This document shows, piece after piece, positions 6,732 to 13,758 of a stretch of 15,744 nt of DNA. The translations under genes were made by a program, and so were the position numbers. The notes beneath the pieces were generated by a model. That model was not told where the DNA came from. It saw only the letters and a list, made by a program, of their open reading frames with translations, and searched no databases. The stretch lies in the NCBI GenBank assembly GCA_016303085.1, contig JAEDMI010000034.1:1-15744 (forward strand), in the 5' to 3' direction. The DNA is from Acetatifactor sp. (GTDB lineage: Bacteria > Bacillota > Clostridia > Lachnospirales > Lachnospiraceae). Each line of letters opens with the position of its first letter. The first letter of the stretch is position 1.

Positions 6732-8405
6732 CTACTTCGGCAGTACAAAAGAGCTTTTCAGCGATACAATGCGATTGAATACCGGTCTGTCCGGGGTGGA
6801 GTCCTTTGCATCCACACAGAAGAATCCCTGTCTTACAAACTGGAATCTGTCATAAGCCTTTGCCCCCGCAAAAGCCGGCTCCAAAAAGCACTGTTTCACC
6901 GTAAGTGAATTCGGATTAAGATAAAGCTCACCCTCCTCGTTGTAAATAGAGCCCTTCTCATTTGCCACTTCCTCATCAATCAGGTTCTCGTAGAGACGTA
7001 CTTCAGCAGGAATAGCCGTCTCCGCTGCCACCCAGTGTATGGTTCCCTTCACCTTTCTTCCGTCAGGGCTGTTTCCTCCCTTTGATGCCGGGTCGTAGGT
7101 ACAGTGAACTTCCGTCACATTGCCCTCCGCATCCTTCACACATCCGGTACAGGTTACGAAATAGGCATTCATAAGCCGAACCTCATTACCGGGGAACATC
7201 CGGAAATACTTTTTCGGCGGTTCCTCCATAAAGTCTTCCCGCTCAATATAAAGCTCTCTGCCAAAGGGAATTTCCCTGTTGCCCAACCCTTCATTTTCCG
7301 GGTTGTTCACAGCGGTCAGCATTTCTGTCTGTCCCTCCGGGTAATTGTCGATTACCAGCTTTACAGGATCCAGTATTGCCATATATCGGGGGGCTTTCGC
7401 CTTTAAATCTTCACGGATACAATACTCCAGTGCTGCATAATCCGCTACGGACTGAGCCTTGGATACACCGCACATTTCCACAAACATCCTGATGGACTCC
7501 GGTGTAAAACCTCTACGTCTGAGAGCGGCAATGGACACCAGTCTGGGGTCATCCCAGCCGTCCACGGTTCCGTTCTGAACCAGCTTCTTGATATAGCGTT
7601 TTCCGGTAACCACATTTTTCAGGTACATCTTTGCCTGTTCAATCTGCTTGGGAGGATGAGGATACTCCAACTCTCTCACCACCCAGTCGTAGAGAGGTCT
7701 GTGGTCCTCAAATTCCAATGTACAGATGGAGTGAGTAATTCCTTCGATGGCGTCCTCGATGGGATGGGCAAAATCGTACATGGGATATACACACCATGCA
7801 TCTCCCGTATTGTGATGGGTCATATGGGCCACCCGGTAGATAACAGGGTCACGCATATTGATATTGGGCGATGCCATGTCAATGCGGGCACGGAGCACCT
7901 TCTCTCCGTCGGCATACTTTCCGTCTCTCATCTCCCGAAACAGCTTCAGGTTCTCCTCCACGGAGCGCGTATTGTAAGGGTCGTCTTTTCCGGGTTCCGT
8001 AAAAGAGCCTCTGTACTCCTTAATCTGCTCTGCAGAAAGGTCGGACACATAAGCCTTTCCCTTCTGAATCAGTTTTACGGCAGCCTCATACATCTGCTCA
8101 AAGTAATTGGACGCAAAAAACAGCCTGTCCTCCCAGTCCGCTCCCAGCCATGCCACGTCCTCCTTGATGGACTCCACGAACTCAATGTCCTCCTTGGTAG
8201 GATTTGTGTCATCGAAACGCATGTTGAACTTGCCGCCGTACTCCTGAGCCAGTCCATAGTTTGTCAGTATTGCCTTGGCATGTCCGATATGAAGATATCC
8301 GTTAGGCTCCGGAGGAAAACGGGTGTGTACGGTATCATATACTCCCTCCGCCAGATCCTTGTCAATAATCATTTCAATAAAATTTCTTGATTCTGTCTCA
8401 CTCAT
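6732..8405 (-). CDS. glnS: Glutaminyl-tRNA synthetase
   Basis: Charges tRNA-Gln with glutamine in the cytosol. The protein is 557 residues, the full length for bacterial GlnRS. The class I signature is at RFPPEPNGYLHIGHAKA (H39, H42). FDDTNPTKED, YDFAHPIEDAIEGITHS, EFEDHRPLYDW and GWDDPRLVSIAALRRRGF are diagnostic, and the C-terminal anticodon-binding beta barrels include REDFMEEPPKKYFRMFPGNEVRLMN. The KMSKR loop reads VTGKR (266-270), as I recall being usual for clostridial GlnRS, so activity is expected. The ATG at 8403-8405 follows AAGGAA at eight bases. It has its own strong promoter, and no T-box is visible in the leader. It heads the glnS-DUF2225-MocR operon. Many Firmicutes make Gln-tRNA only by GatCAB, so direct charging here marks the Lachnospiraceae-type arrangement. 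Confidence 0.97.
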   Translation of the reverse strand: MSETESRNFIEMIIDKDLAEGVYDTVHTRFPPEPNGYLHIGHAKAILTNYGLAQEYGGKFNMRFDDTNPTKEDIEFVESIKEDVAWLGADWEDRLFFASNYFEQMYEAAVKLIQKGKAYVSDLSAEQIKEYRGSFTEPGKDDPYNTRSVEENLKLFREMRDGKYADGEKVLRARIDMASPNINMRDPVIYRVAHMTHHNTGDAWCVYPMYDFAHPIEDAIEGITHSICTLEFEDHRPLYDWVVRELEYPHPPKQIEQAKMYLKNVVTGKRYIKKLVQNGTVDGWDDPRLVSIAALRRRGFTPESIRMFVEMCGVSKAQSVADYAALEYCIREDLKAKAPRYMAILDPVKLVIDNYPEGQTEMLTAVNNPENEGLGNREIPFGRELYIEREDFMEEPPKKYFRMFPGNEVRLMNAYFVTCTGCVKDAEGNVTEVHCTYDPASKGGNSPDGRKVKGTIHWVAAETAIPAEVRLYENLIDEEVANEKGSIYNEEGELYLNPNSLTVKQCFLEPAFAGAKAYDRFQFVRQGFFCVDAKDSTPDRPVFNRIVSLKSSFVLPK

Positions 8406-8458
8406 TTGGTCGTTCCTTGCCTTTCCAAACCGCTTGTACTAATTACCTGCTTCCCTTA

Positions 8459-8488
8459 ATGATAGCACATATGCCGAAGCATTATCAA
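8459..8488 (-). promoter_or_regulatory. Promoter of the glnS operon
   Basis: Minus strand TTGATA (8483-8488, 5/6) and TATCAT (8459-8464, 5/6) are 18 bases apart, and TGC before the -10 makes it an extended -10. The leader is about 47 bases. The spacer holds a 12-base partial palindrome ATGCTTCGGCAT (8471-8482), which could be an operator or chance. Confidence 0.65.
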
Positions 8489-8531
8489 GTAGTTCTTCCA
8501 ACCTCTGCCCCGCAAACCCGCAATTTAAACA

Positions 8532-8560
8532 TTGACACGAAACACAAACTATCCTATTAT
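8532..8560 (+). promoter_or_regulatory. Strong promoter of the multi-pass membrane protein gene
   Basis: A perfect -35 TTGACA (8532-8537), a 17-base spacer and TATTAT (8555-8560, 5/6). This is the best sigma-A match in the window. It is divergent from the glnS promoter, with about 45 bases between the two -35 boxes. Confidence 0.75.
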
Positions 8561-8574
8561 TTACAATGTGCAAC

Positions 8575-8616
8575 AGTTTCACCGGACGCAGAAATATCCG
8601 GGAAGCGGGGGAAACT
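8575..8616 (+). other. Possible RNA stem-loop in the leader of the membrane protein gene
   Basis: AGTTTC (8575-8580) can pair with GAAACT (8611-8616), and inside it CCGGA (8582-8586) with TCCGG (8597-8601). It lies in the roughly 85-base leader, clear of the AGAGGA ribosome binding site (8634-8639). No known riboswitch is recognised. Confidence 0.3.
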
Positions 8617-8650
8617 TCACAAAACACCCTTACAGAGGACTCTATAAAAA

Positions 8651-9964
8651 ATGATAAAAAAAATCAGGAATAAACTTTCAGTGTATCTCAAAGAAAATGC
8701 AATGGTGCCTTCTCAGGCACATTATGAGGAGAGCGCGTCTTCCACGCAGTCCTCTCTTGTCATCTGCGCCGGTCTGGCTGTGCTGGTTTTTGTCTTATAC
8801 TACCGAATTGCTTATGCTTTCTGCACCGCAGATGGTCTTCAGGACATGAAAGCACACGCAGAGTTTGCCCTGAATTTTTATTTAAACCCCAAGGTGTTTT
8901 TTCAGACATGGCTCAGGGTTCCACACATGCTCTGGCATCTTATTGTCAAGTTCTTTCAGTCCAGAGCGCATATGCCGCTTGAGGCGGCAGCGTCATTTAC
9001 TTTCGCCTGGTTCGGCGTATTTTCCTTTGCTGTTACGGTCTGGTTCCTGTATGGACTTCTCATGGCATACACCGGTCAGAAAAAGCTGGCATGGGCCTCC
9101 CTCGGCTCAGCTTCTCTCTCCTTTGTGGGACCCTTGATTATGGAATGGTTTTCCGATGGCTACATGGGACAGTTTACTCCTAATCCCATGCATAACCCGA
9201 CCCATATGGCAACCAAGGGATTCGGTCTGCTGACCATGATGGCAGGAATCGACATCATTAGAAAATATCGCGGTCAGGAAACCGTATTTTTCAAGGGCAG
9301 AAGACTGTATCTCTACTTTGGTCTTTTCTCCTTTTGCTCCGCATTGGCAAAGCCGACTTTTATGTATATGTTGCTGCCCGCCGGTGTAATTATAATTCTT
9401 CTTGACTTCCTAGAGGGTGCACGGAAAAAGACACTGTCCTTGAAAGTCGTGTGGGACGCTGCTTGGAAGCTGGCTGTTGCCACTCTTCCGACCTGTGCCT
9501 ATATTCTGACGGAATACGTAGCCTTGTTTTTCTTCGGCAAAGAACAGGGCATCTCTGTGGTACTGACAAAACCCCTGGAGGTCTGGCACTTTTTCTCATT
9601 AAATGTGCCAAAAAGCATCCTGCTCGGCATGTTCTTTCCAATCTGGATGCTTTTGACAAACCCCGGCTACTTTTATAAGACCACGGAGGGAAGACTTGGG
9701 ATATTGGGATATTTGACAGGCGTGCTGGAATTTTCTGTGCTGGCAGAATCCGGCAGTCGCAAGGACGCGGGCAACTTCGCTTGGTGCATGATGGCGGGTA
9801 TGACGATATTTTTTGCGGTGAGTGTATGCCGTCTGATGCTTTCCACTATGCAGAAGAAGCGCGGTGCGGGACATGCCGCTTATGTAATCTTCAGCTGGTT
9901 CCTGTTATTTTTGCATGTCTACTCGGGGTTATCCCTATACAATGTTTTTGCCGGAATACTGTGA
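8651..9964 (+). CDS. Multi-pass integral membrane protein, possible GT-C-type glycosyltransferase
   Basis: A 437-residue protein with a short cytosolic N-terminus (about 1-34) and, by eye, eight to ten hydrophobic segments. The loop after the first segment carries TADGLQDMKAHAEF (D61, D65, H69), followed by RVPHMLWHLIV. A conserved-looking polar stretch, FTPNPMHNPTHMATKGFGLL, follows a later segment. Acidic residues in the first outside loop plus many membrane spans fit GT-C enzymes that use lipid-linked sugars, but I recognise no specific family, so this is inference only. The ATG at 8651 is preceded by AGAGGA at a rather long 11 bases. It has a near-consensus promoter of its own and is divergent from glnS. 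It converges with the DHH gene with 18 bases between stops, and no clear terminator is visible there. Confidence 0.8.
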   Translation: MIKKIRNKLSVYLKENAMVPSQAHYEESASSTQSSLVICAGLAVLVFVLYYRIAYAFCTADGLQDMKAHAEFALNFYLNPKVFFQTWLRVPHMLWHLIVKFFQSRAHMPLEAAASFTFAWFGVFSFAVTVWFLYGLLMAYTGQKKLAWASLGSASLSFVGPLIMEWFSDGYMGQFTPNPMHNPTHMATKGFGLLTMMAGIDIIRKYRGQETVFFKGRRLYLYFGLFSFCSALAKPTFMYMLLPAGVIIILLDFLEGARKKTLSLKVVWDAAWKLAVATLPTCAYILTEYVALFFFGKEQGISVVLTKPLEVWHFFSLNVPKSILLGMFFPIWMLLTNPGYFYKTTEGRLGILGYLTGVLEFSVLAESGSRKDAGNFAWCMMAGMTIFFAVSVCRLMLSTMQKKRGAGHAAYVIFSWFLLFLHVYSGLSLYNVFAGIL

Positions 9965-9982
9965 CAAAGGCTACCTCCTGCG

Positions 9983-11509
9983 CTATTTCCCTGCGGCATC
10001 ATAGCTCCTTGCAAACATATCCCGTTCTACCACATAGATATCGTGAAGGTCATCGCATCGGACCGCCAGATAGTCGCCCGGCTTGCCAAGCATATACTTA
10101 TTCTTATCCCAAGCAGTAAACACCTTGACACCCTTCTCCAAAGGCCGGGCATGTATGTGTACCTCACCTGTCGGAATACAGCCGTGGGCATAGTCCGACA
10201 GCAACATATCCCTGCCGTCCAACCTGTTCTTGATAACCGGTGCATACTCCGCTTTATGGATATAAGCAGTTCTGTCATAGGAATCATCCAGCAGACTGTA
10301 GGTCTCCAGAAATTTCTTTCTCCGATTCGGATAGACCTCACCCTTGATACCGATGAGGATGTAAAGATCCTCCTCCACAGTCATATCGATGTCTCCCTCC
10401 AGTGTACGGATTGTAATCGGAGTTCCGACAGGAAGTATCTCATCTGCCTTCACATAGGCTACGGGAATCTTGCGCTTCACGTACTTCTTCATGGTACTCA
10501 GGTCAACCTCATAGTCCTCCGCATAGATGAGCTCAAAGCTGTCAAAATACTGGGTCATGCGATTGTTAAAATAGCCTTCCGTGTGCAGGGTGGGATACTT
10601 TTCTTCATACCGGCGCAGGCTGATAAAGCCTCCGGCTTTCTCATAGTGACCACCGCCGGAACCGATTCCGTCTGCCAGGAAATCTGCCAGTTCGCTGGCA
10701 TTGACCTCTCTGATACAGCTTCGCACCGAAAACTTATATCCGTCATGGACTTCGTTGAACACCACACAGGTCTTGATGGCATCCACTTGAAGCAGAAAAT
10801 CACTGATTAAGCCCAGAATATTGGGATCACAGGGCTGGGCTTTGATAACTGCAAATTCATAGTCATCGTTATAGCTGTAGCGAATCAGGGCAATTCCGGC
10901 AATCTCCAGTTCCTTCAGCGAAAGATTGGAATTTCGGAACAGGGTAATCAGGCTCTTGTCAACCGTCACTGCCTCTCTCATGTCCATGTCCACAGGATTA
11001 TACAGTTCTGAGAACTGGTTGGTATCCGTGTAAAGTCCGTAATACAAAGCCGTACCCAGGTTTTCATCCCCGTTCACATCGAAGCCTTCCTCCCGAAGCA
11101 GCTTCCATACCAATGTGGCACAGCTGCCCAGATTCGGATTGATAATGCTCTGCAGAATGGCATCCTTTTCCAACTGATGGTGGTCGATTATCGCCACATT
11201 GTCGGAGGTAAGTCCCGTCACATTACATGAGCCGTACTGGCAATCCACGGTAATCAGAAGCCCTTCCACCTGCACTGTCTCTCCTCTGGCAACACTGATG
11301 TATTCAATGGGCAGTTTCAGTTTTTCCACCATCAGGCACAGGTTGGATTTCTGAATCCTGTTCGCCCCGCTGTATACCAGCCTGACCTCTCTGCCCTTGC
11401 TCTGAAAGTAACAGTATAATCCATACCCGGATGCGATTGCATCCGCATCCGGATTATCATGGCATTGAAGGGTTATTTTTTTGTTTACTTCAAGGTCTGA
11501 CAGTCTCAT
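9983..11509 (-). CDS. DHH-family phosphoesterase with a duplicated C-terminal module
   Basis: A 508-residue protein. Residues 1-300 are a DHH/DHHA1 phosphoesterase, as in NrnA-type oligonucleotide or cyclic-dinucleotide hydrolases: H17DNPDADAIASG, VDCQ (D89), IDHHQ (D109, H110, H111), GLYTDTNQF (D162) and GSGGGHYEKAGGF (285-288). All metal and substrate motifs are present, so it should be active. NrnA itself is about 310-340 residues. Here about 200 extra residues hold two similar units (about 350-407 and 450-504), each ending in a DxYxx...YxxxxxxF..(S/T)Y pattern. AGGGGG lies seven bases before the ATG. The start is 25 bases after the AICAR formyltransferase stop, so it is the third gene of the riboswitch-controlled purine operon. 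The substrate is unknown: nanoRNA, pAp, cyclic-di-AMP products or a Z-nucleotide derivative are all possible. Confidence 0.9.
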   Translation of the reverse strand: MRLSDLEVNKKITLQCHDNPDADAIASGYGLYCYFQSKGREVRLVYSGANRIQKSNLCLMVEKLKLPIEYISVARGETVQVEGLLITVDCQYGSCNVTGLTSDNVAIIDHHQLEKDAILQSIINPNLGSCATLVWKLLREEGFDVNGDENLGTALYYGLYTDTNQFSELYNPVDMDMREAVTVDKSLITLFRNSNLSLKELEIAGIALIRYSYNDDYEFAVIKAQPCDPNILGLISDFLLQVDAIKTCVVFNEVHDGYKFSVRSCIREVNASELADFLADGIGSGGGHYEKAGGFISLRRYEEKYPTLHTEGYFNNRMTQYFDSFELIYAEDYEVDLSTMKKYVKRKIPVAYVKADEILPVGTPITIRTLEGDIDMTVEEDLYILIGIKGEVYPNRRKKFLETYSLLDDSYDRTAYIHKAEYAPVIKNRLDGRDMLLSDYAHGCIPTGEVHIHARPLEKGVKVFTAWDKNKYMLGKPGDYLAVRCDDLHDIYVVERDMFARSYDAAGK

Positions 11510-11534
11510 AAAGCATCCCCCTCTCAGCGCAATA

Positions 11535-12713
11535 TTAGTGGTGGAACAATCTGATTCCGGTAAATGCCATCACCATGTTGTACTTGTCGCAGCACTCGAT
11601 GACCGCATCGTCACGCACGGAGCCTCCGGGCTGTGCGATATACTTCACACCGCTCTTATGTGCTCTCTCAATATTGTCGGAAAACGGGAAGAAAGCGTCG
11701 GAGCCAAGGGTAACATCCTGCATCTTGTCAAGCCACGCGCGTTTCTCCTCTCTTGTAAATACAGGAGGCTTTACCTTGAAAATCTGTTCCCATGCCCCGT
11801 CAGCCAGAACGTCCATATATTCATCTCCCATATATACGTCAATGGCATTGTCCCTGTTTGCCCTTCCCAGCCCGTCTACAAACTGCAGGCTCATCACCTG
11901 CGGGGACTGGCGCAGGAACCAGTTGTCTGCTTTCTGTCCCGCAAGTCTTGTACAATGAATGCGGGACTGCTGTCCGGCACCGATGCCGATGGCCTGACCG
12001 CCTTTCACGTAGCATACGGAATTAGACTGGGTGTACTTCAGGGTAATCAGCGCAATCTTCATATCAATGAGCGCACTCTCGGGTATTTCCTTGTTTACGG
12101 TAACGATATTGGAGAGCAGATTGCCGTTGATATCCAGTTCGTTTCTGCCCTGTTCGAAGGTGATGCCGTACACCTGCTTTTTCTCCACAGGCGCAGGTAC
12201 ATAGGATGCGTCAATCTGAATTACGTTGTAGTTTCCGTTCTTCTTGGATTTCAGCATAGCCAGCGCCTCATCCGTATAGCCGGGAGCAATCACACCGTCG
12301 GAAACTTCTCTCTTAATCAGCCTTGCGGTATCTGCATCACAAATGTCGGAGAGAGCAATAAAGTCTCCGAAGGAAGACATTCTGTCCGCCCCCCTCGCTC
12401 TTGCATACGCACATGCCAGAGGAGAAAGTTCGCCCAAATCATCCACCCAGTAAATCTTTGCAAGAGTATCGCCCAGAGGCAGGCCCACTGCCGCGCCGGC
12501 GGGAGAAACATGCTTGAAAGAAGTAGCTGCGGGAAGACCGGTGGCCTCCTTCAGCTCCTTAACCAGCTGCCAGCCGTTAAAGGCGTCCAGAAAGTTGATG
12601 TATCCGGGCTTACCGTTTAAAACGGTAACCGGCAGTTCGCTGCCGTCCTCCATATAGATTCTGGAGGGTTTCTGATTCGGGTTACATCCGTATTTCAATT
12701 CGATTTCATTCAT
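11535..12713 (-). CDS. purH: AICAR formyltransferase, stand-alone (PurH transformylase domain)
   Basis: Catalyses formylation of AICAR (ZMP) with 10-formyltetrahydrofolate to FAICAR, the penultimate step of purine synthesis. At 392 residues it corresponds to the transformylase part of PurH without the N-terminal cyclohydrolase (bifunctional PurH is about 510-530). Key motifs are ELKYGCNPNQKPSRIY, SFKHVSPAGAAVG (K67, H68, the catalytic Lys-His pair), LRQSPQVMSLQF, GSDAFFPFSDNIE, AQPGGSVRDDAVIE and the terminal FTGIRLFHH. An AAAGGAA box precedes the ATG. It lies 107 bases downstream of the PurO-type cyclohydrolase and 25 bases upstream of the DHH gene. It is expected to be induced when its own substrate accumulates, through the ZTP riboswitch. 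Confidence 0.95.
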   Translation of the reverse strand: MNEIELKYGCNPNQKPSRIYMEDGSELPVTVLNGKPGYINFLDAFNGWQLVKELKEATGLPAATSFKHVSPAGAAVGLPLGDTLAKIYWVDDLGELSPLACAYARARGADRMSSFGDFIALSDICDADTARLIKREVSDGVIAPGYTDEALAMLKSKKNGNYNVIQIDASYVPAPVEKKQVYGITFEQGRNELDINGNLLSNIVTVNKEIPESALIDMKIALITLKYTQSNSVCYVKGGQAIGIGAGQQSRIHCTRLAGQKADNWFLRQSPQVMSLQFVDGLGRANRDNAIDVYMGDEYMDVLADGAWEQIFKVKPPVFTREEKRAWLDKMQDVTLGSDAFFPFSDNIERAHKSGVKYIAQPGGSVRDDAVIECCDKYNMVMAFTGIRLFHH

Positions 12714-12731
12714 ATTAATATATTCCTTTCT

Positions 12732-12802
12732 CAGATTAACGTATTACGTTCTTATCTGTCACGTTACAATCTGTTACGTCGGGTTTACCGCGTTTTCCCG
12801 AC
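12732..12802 (-). other. Structured spacer between purO and purH with imperfect 15-bp repeats
   Basis: On the minus-strand RNA, GTCGGG/CCCGAC (12797-12802 with 12778-12783) forms a 6-bp hairpin without a T-run. Downstream, CAGAT plus TAACGT (12769-12773, 12761-12766) pairs with ACGTTA plus ATCTG (12737-12742, 12732-12736), an 11-bp stem with a two-base bulge. The same stretch contains two adjacent 15-base units (12749-12763 and 12764-12778) that match at 11 of 15 positions. The purH ribosome binding site stays free, so processing or stability is more likely than translational control. Confidence 0.35.
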
Positions 12803-12820
12803 TGGTTACAGGCAATTGGT

Positions 12821-13528
12821 TTACTGATTCTTATTCACAATCCTGGTCTCGTAAGCTCCTGTTGCAATGTCAATGTATCTCACAAACAATGACACCTTGT
12901 TGTCAGGGTTCAGACTGTTCCACACCATCTCGGTAAAACTGTCGATGCTTCCCTCAAGCTTCACCACCTTGGGCTCACCCTGAAAGCTGGGCAGCGGATT
13001 TCCGTCGTGCATGTAAGTGTGGATAAAGCGACCCTCGCCTGCAGTAGGATTATCATAGGTGTAAGTATATCTGTTACAGCAGGAAGGATCACCGTTATTA
13101 CTCTTTAAAATTGACATAGAGTAATCATAGGAACCGTTCTCCACATGCATCAGACCGGAAATTCTTGGGGTATAGTTAGGCCCGTCCGGCTCAAACTCAC
13201 GGCTTCTCAAAGACTGCTCGAAAGTCAATCCCTCTGTAAGGCCATCGTATACTGTATCCGTCTGGTCTCCATTTGTGACGATTGTGTCATTTTTCAAAAC
13301 TCTCACAGGCGCATAGATAATCAGGCTGGGGTCCTCCAACTTACTCGGGTCAAAAGCTTCCGTACGGATTCCCTCACCCTCGGTCACAAAGACACGATTG
13401 CGGCTGTTGGAACTTCTTCCCATGATAAAGTATGCCGTAACAGCATGCTTTCCATCCTCAGAACGCCCGATTACGATGCCTCTTCCGGGGTATGCATTGT
13501 TTTTCAGTTCCTGATCCAGTTGTAACAT
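12821..13528 (-). CDS. purO: IMP cyclohydrolase, PurO type
   Basis: Closes the ring of FAICAR to make IMP, the last step of purine synthesis. The 235-residue protein is of the PurO type first known from archaea and unrelated to the PurH cyclohydrolase domain. It shows YPGRGIVIGRS, AVTAYFIMGRSSNSRNRVF, TNGDQTDTVYDG, YTPRISGLM and RFIHTYMHDGNPLPSF. The start chosen is the ATG at 13526-13528 (MLQLDQELKNN), with AAGGAGG six bases upstream. The frame stays open to 13630, but that would start translation inside the terminator loop. It is the first gene of the riboswitch-controlled operon with the AICAR formyltransferase. Relatives of this protein are common in Clostridia that lack bifunctional PurH. 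Confidence 0.9.
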   Translation of the reverse strand: MLQLDQELKNNAYPGRGIVIGRSEDGKHAVTAYFIMGRSSNSRNRVFVTEGEGIRTEAFDPSKLEDPSLIIYAPVRVLKNDTIVTNGDQTDTVYDGLTEGLTFEQSLRSREFEPDGPNYTPRISGLMHVENGSYDYSMSILKSNNGDPSCCNRYTYTYDNPTAGEGRFIHTYMHDGNPLPSFQGEPKVVKLEGSIDSFTEMVWNSLNPDNKVSLFVRYIDIATGAYETRIVNKNQ

Positions 13529-13597
13529 AGTTTTCCTCCTTGTTTTGCGGAGCAAAATGCGACTGTCCATACAGGAGCAGAGGAATTTTCCTCCTTT
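13529..13597 (-). other. Leader segment with a duplicated Shine-Dalgarno block and two hairpins
   Basis: The 11-mer AAGGAGGAAAA occurs twice on the minus strand: at 13531-13541 (the purO ribosome binding site) and at 13586-13596, where no start codon lies at working distance. The upstream copy is inside a GAGGAA-AA-TTCCTC inverted repeat (13580-13593). A second hairpin, TTTTGC-TCC-GCAAAA (13543-13557), sits directly before the true site. Confidence 0.35.
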
Positions 13598-13601
13598 AAT
13601 A

Positions 13602-13647
13602 GACAAAAACCACCTGAGCATCACAAACATAGGTGGTGCCCAGGCGG
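13602..13647 (-). terminator. Riboswitch-controlled intrinsic terminator
   Basis: On the minus strand CCGCCTGGGCA (13647-13637) can pair with TGCTCAGGTGG (13620-13610) over 11 bases with two G-U pairs, followed by TTTTTGTC (13609-13602). The 5' arm is the same strand that forms the aptamer pseudoknot, so ligand binding and termination exclude each other. A shorter 7-bp alternative (ACCACCT/AGGTGGT) uses the same 3' arm. Confidence 0.8.
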
Positions 13648-13707
13648 TCGGCTATCTCGTTTGCTGCACTCCCCGTGGGTACTCCCACTTCCGCCAGTCA
13701 TGCAGCC
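13637..13707 (-). promoter_or_regulatory. ZTP (pfl) riboswitch aptamer
   Basis: Senses 5-aminoimidazole-4-carboxamide ribonucleotides (ZMP, ZTP). The minus-strand RNA shows the family's invariant blocks in order: P1 GCTGCA/TGCAGC (13706-13701 with 13668-13663), TGACTGGCGG, a GTGGG-AGTA-CCCAC hairpin (13688-13675), CGGGGAG, then CCGCCTGGGCA (13647-13637). GGCGG (13695-13691) pairs with CCGCC to make the pseudoknot. It precedes a terminator and the IMP cyclohydrolase/AICAR formyltransferase operon, so it should be an ON switch: bound ligand prevents terminator formation. The identification rests on sequence blocks and geometry read by eye, not a covariance search, but the match is extensive. 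Confidence 0.93.
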
Positions 13708-13716
13708 GATACTATA

Positions 13717-13745
13717 ATATTACACGCTTCGTCACCAAAATGCAA
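13717..13745 (-). promoter_or_regulatory. Candidate promoter of the riboswitch-purine operon
   Basis: Minus strand TTGCAT (13740-13745) and TAATAT (13717-13722) are 17 bases apart, which would start transcription about at the first base of the aptamer (near 13710). A competing -10, TATAGT (13711-13716), would start within P1. It lies just after the stop codon of the GGDEF-EAL gene; no terminator is seen between them. Confidence 0.5.
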
Positions 13746-13758
13746 GAACTATCGCTAC

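Noticed and set aside
7656..8390. 244-codon plus-strand frame opposite glnS
   Set aside because: It is a shadow of glnS, with no recognisable motif or start signal.
8406..8531. T-box leader in front of glnS
   Set aside because: The conserved T-box sequence (AGGGTGG..ACCGCG type) is absent, the leader is only about 47 bases, and no terminator is present.
10043..10810. 255-codon plus-strand frame opposite the DHH gene
   Set aside because: It is antisense to a full set of DHH catalytic motifs and has no supporting signal.
11481..12620. 379-codon open frame on the plus strand opposite the AICAR formyltransferase
   Set aside because: It is wholly antisense to a certain purine gene, has no family resemblance or ribosome binding site, and is explained by the codon bias of the real gene.
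13529..13630. N-terminal extension of PurO to an ATG at 13630
   Set aside because: That ATG is in the loop of the riboswitch terminator and has no ribosome binding site, while an ideal one precedes the ATG at 13528.
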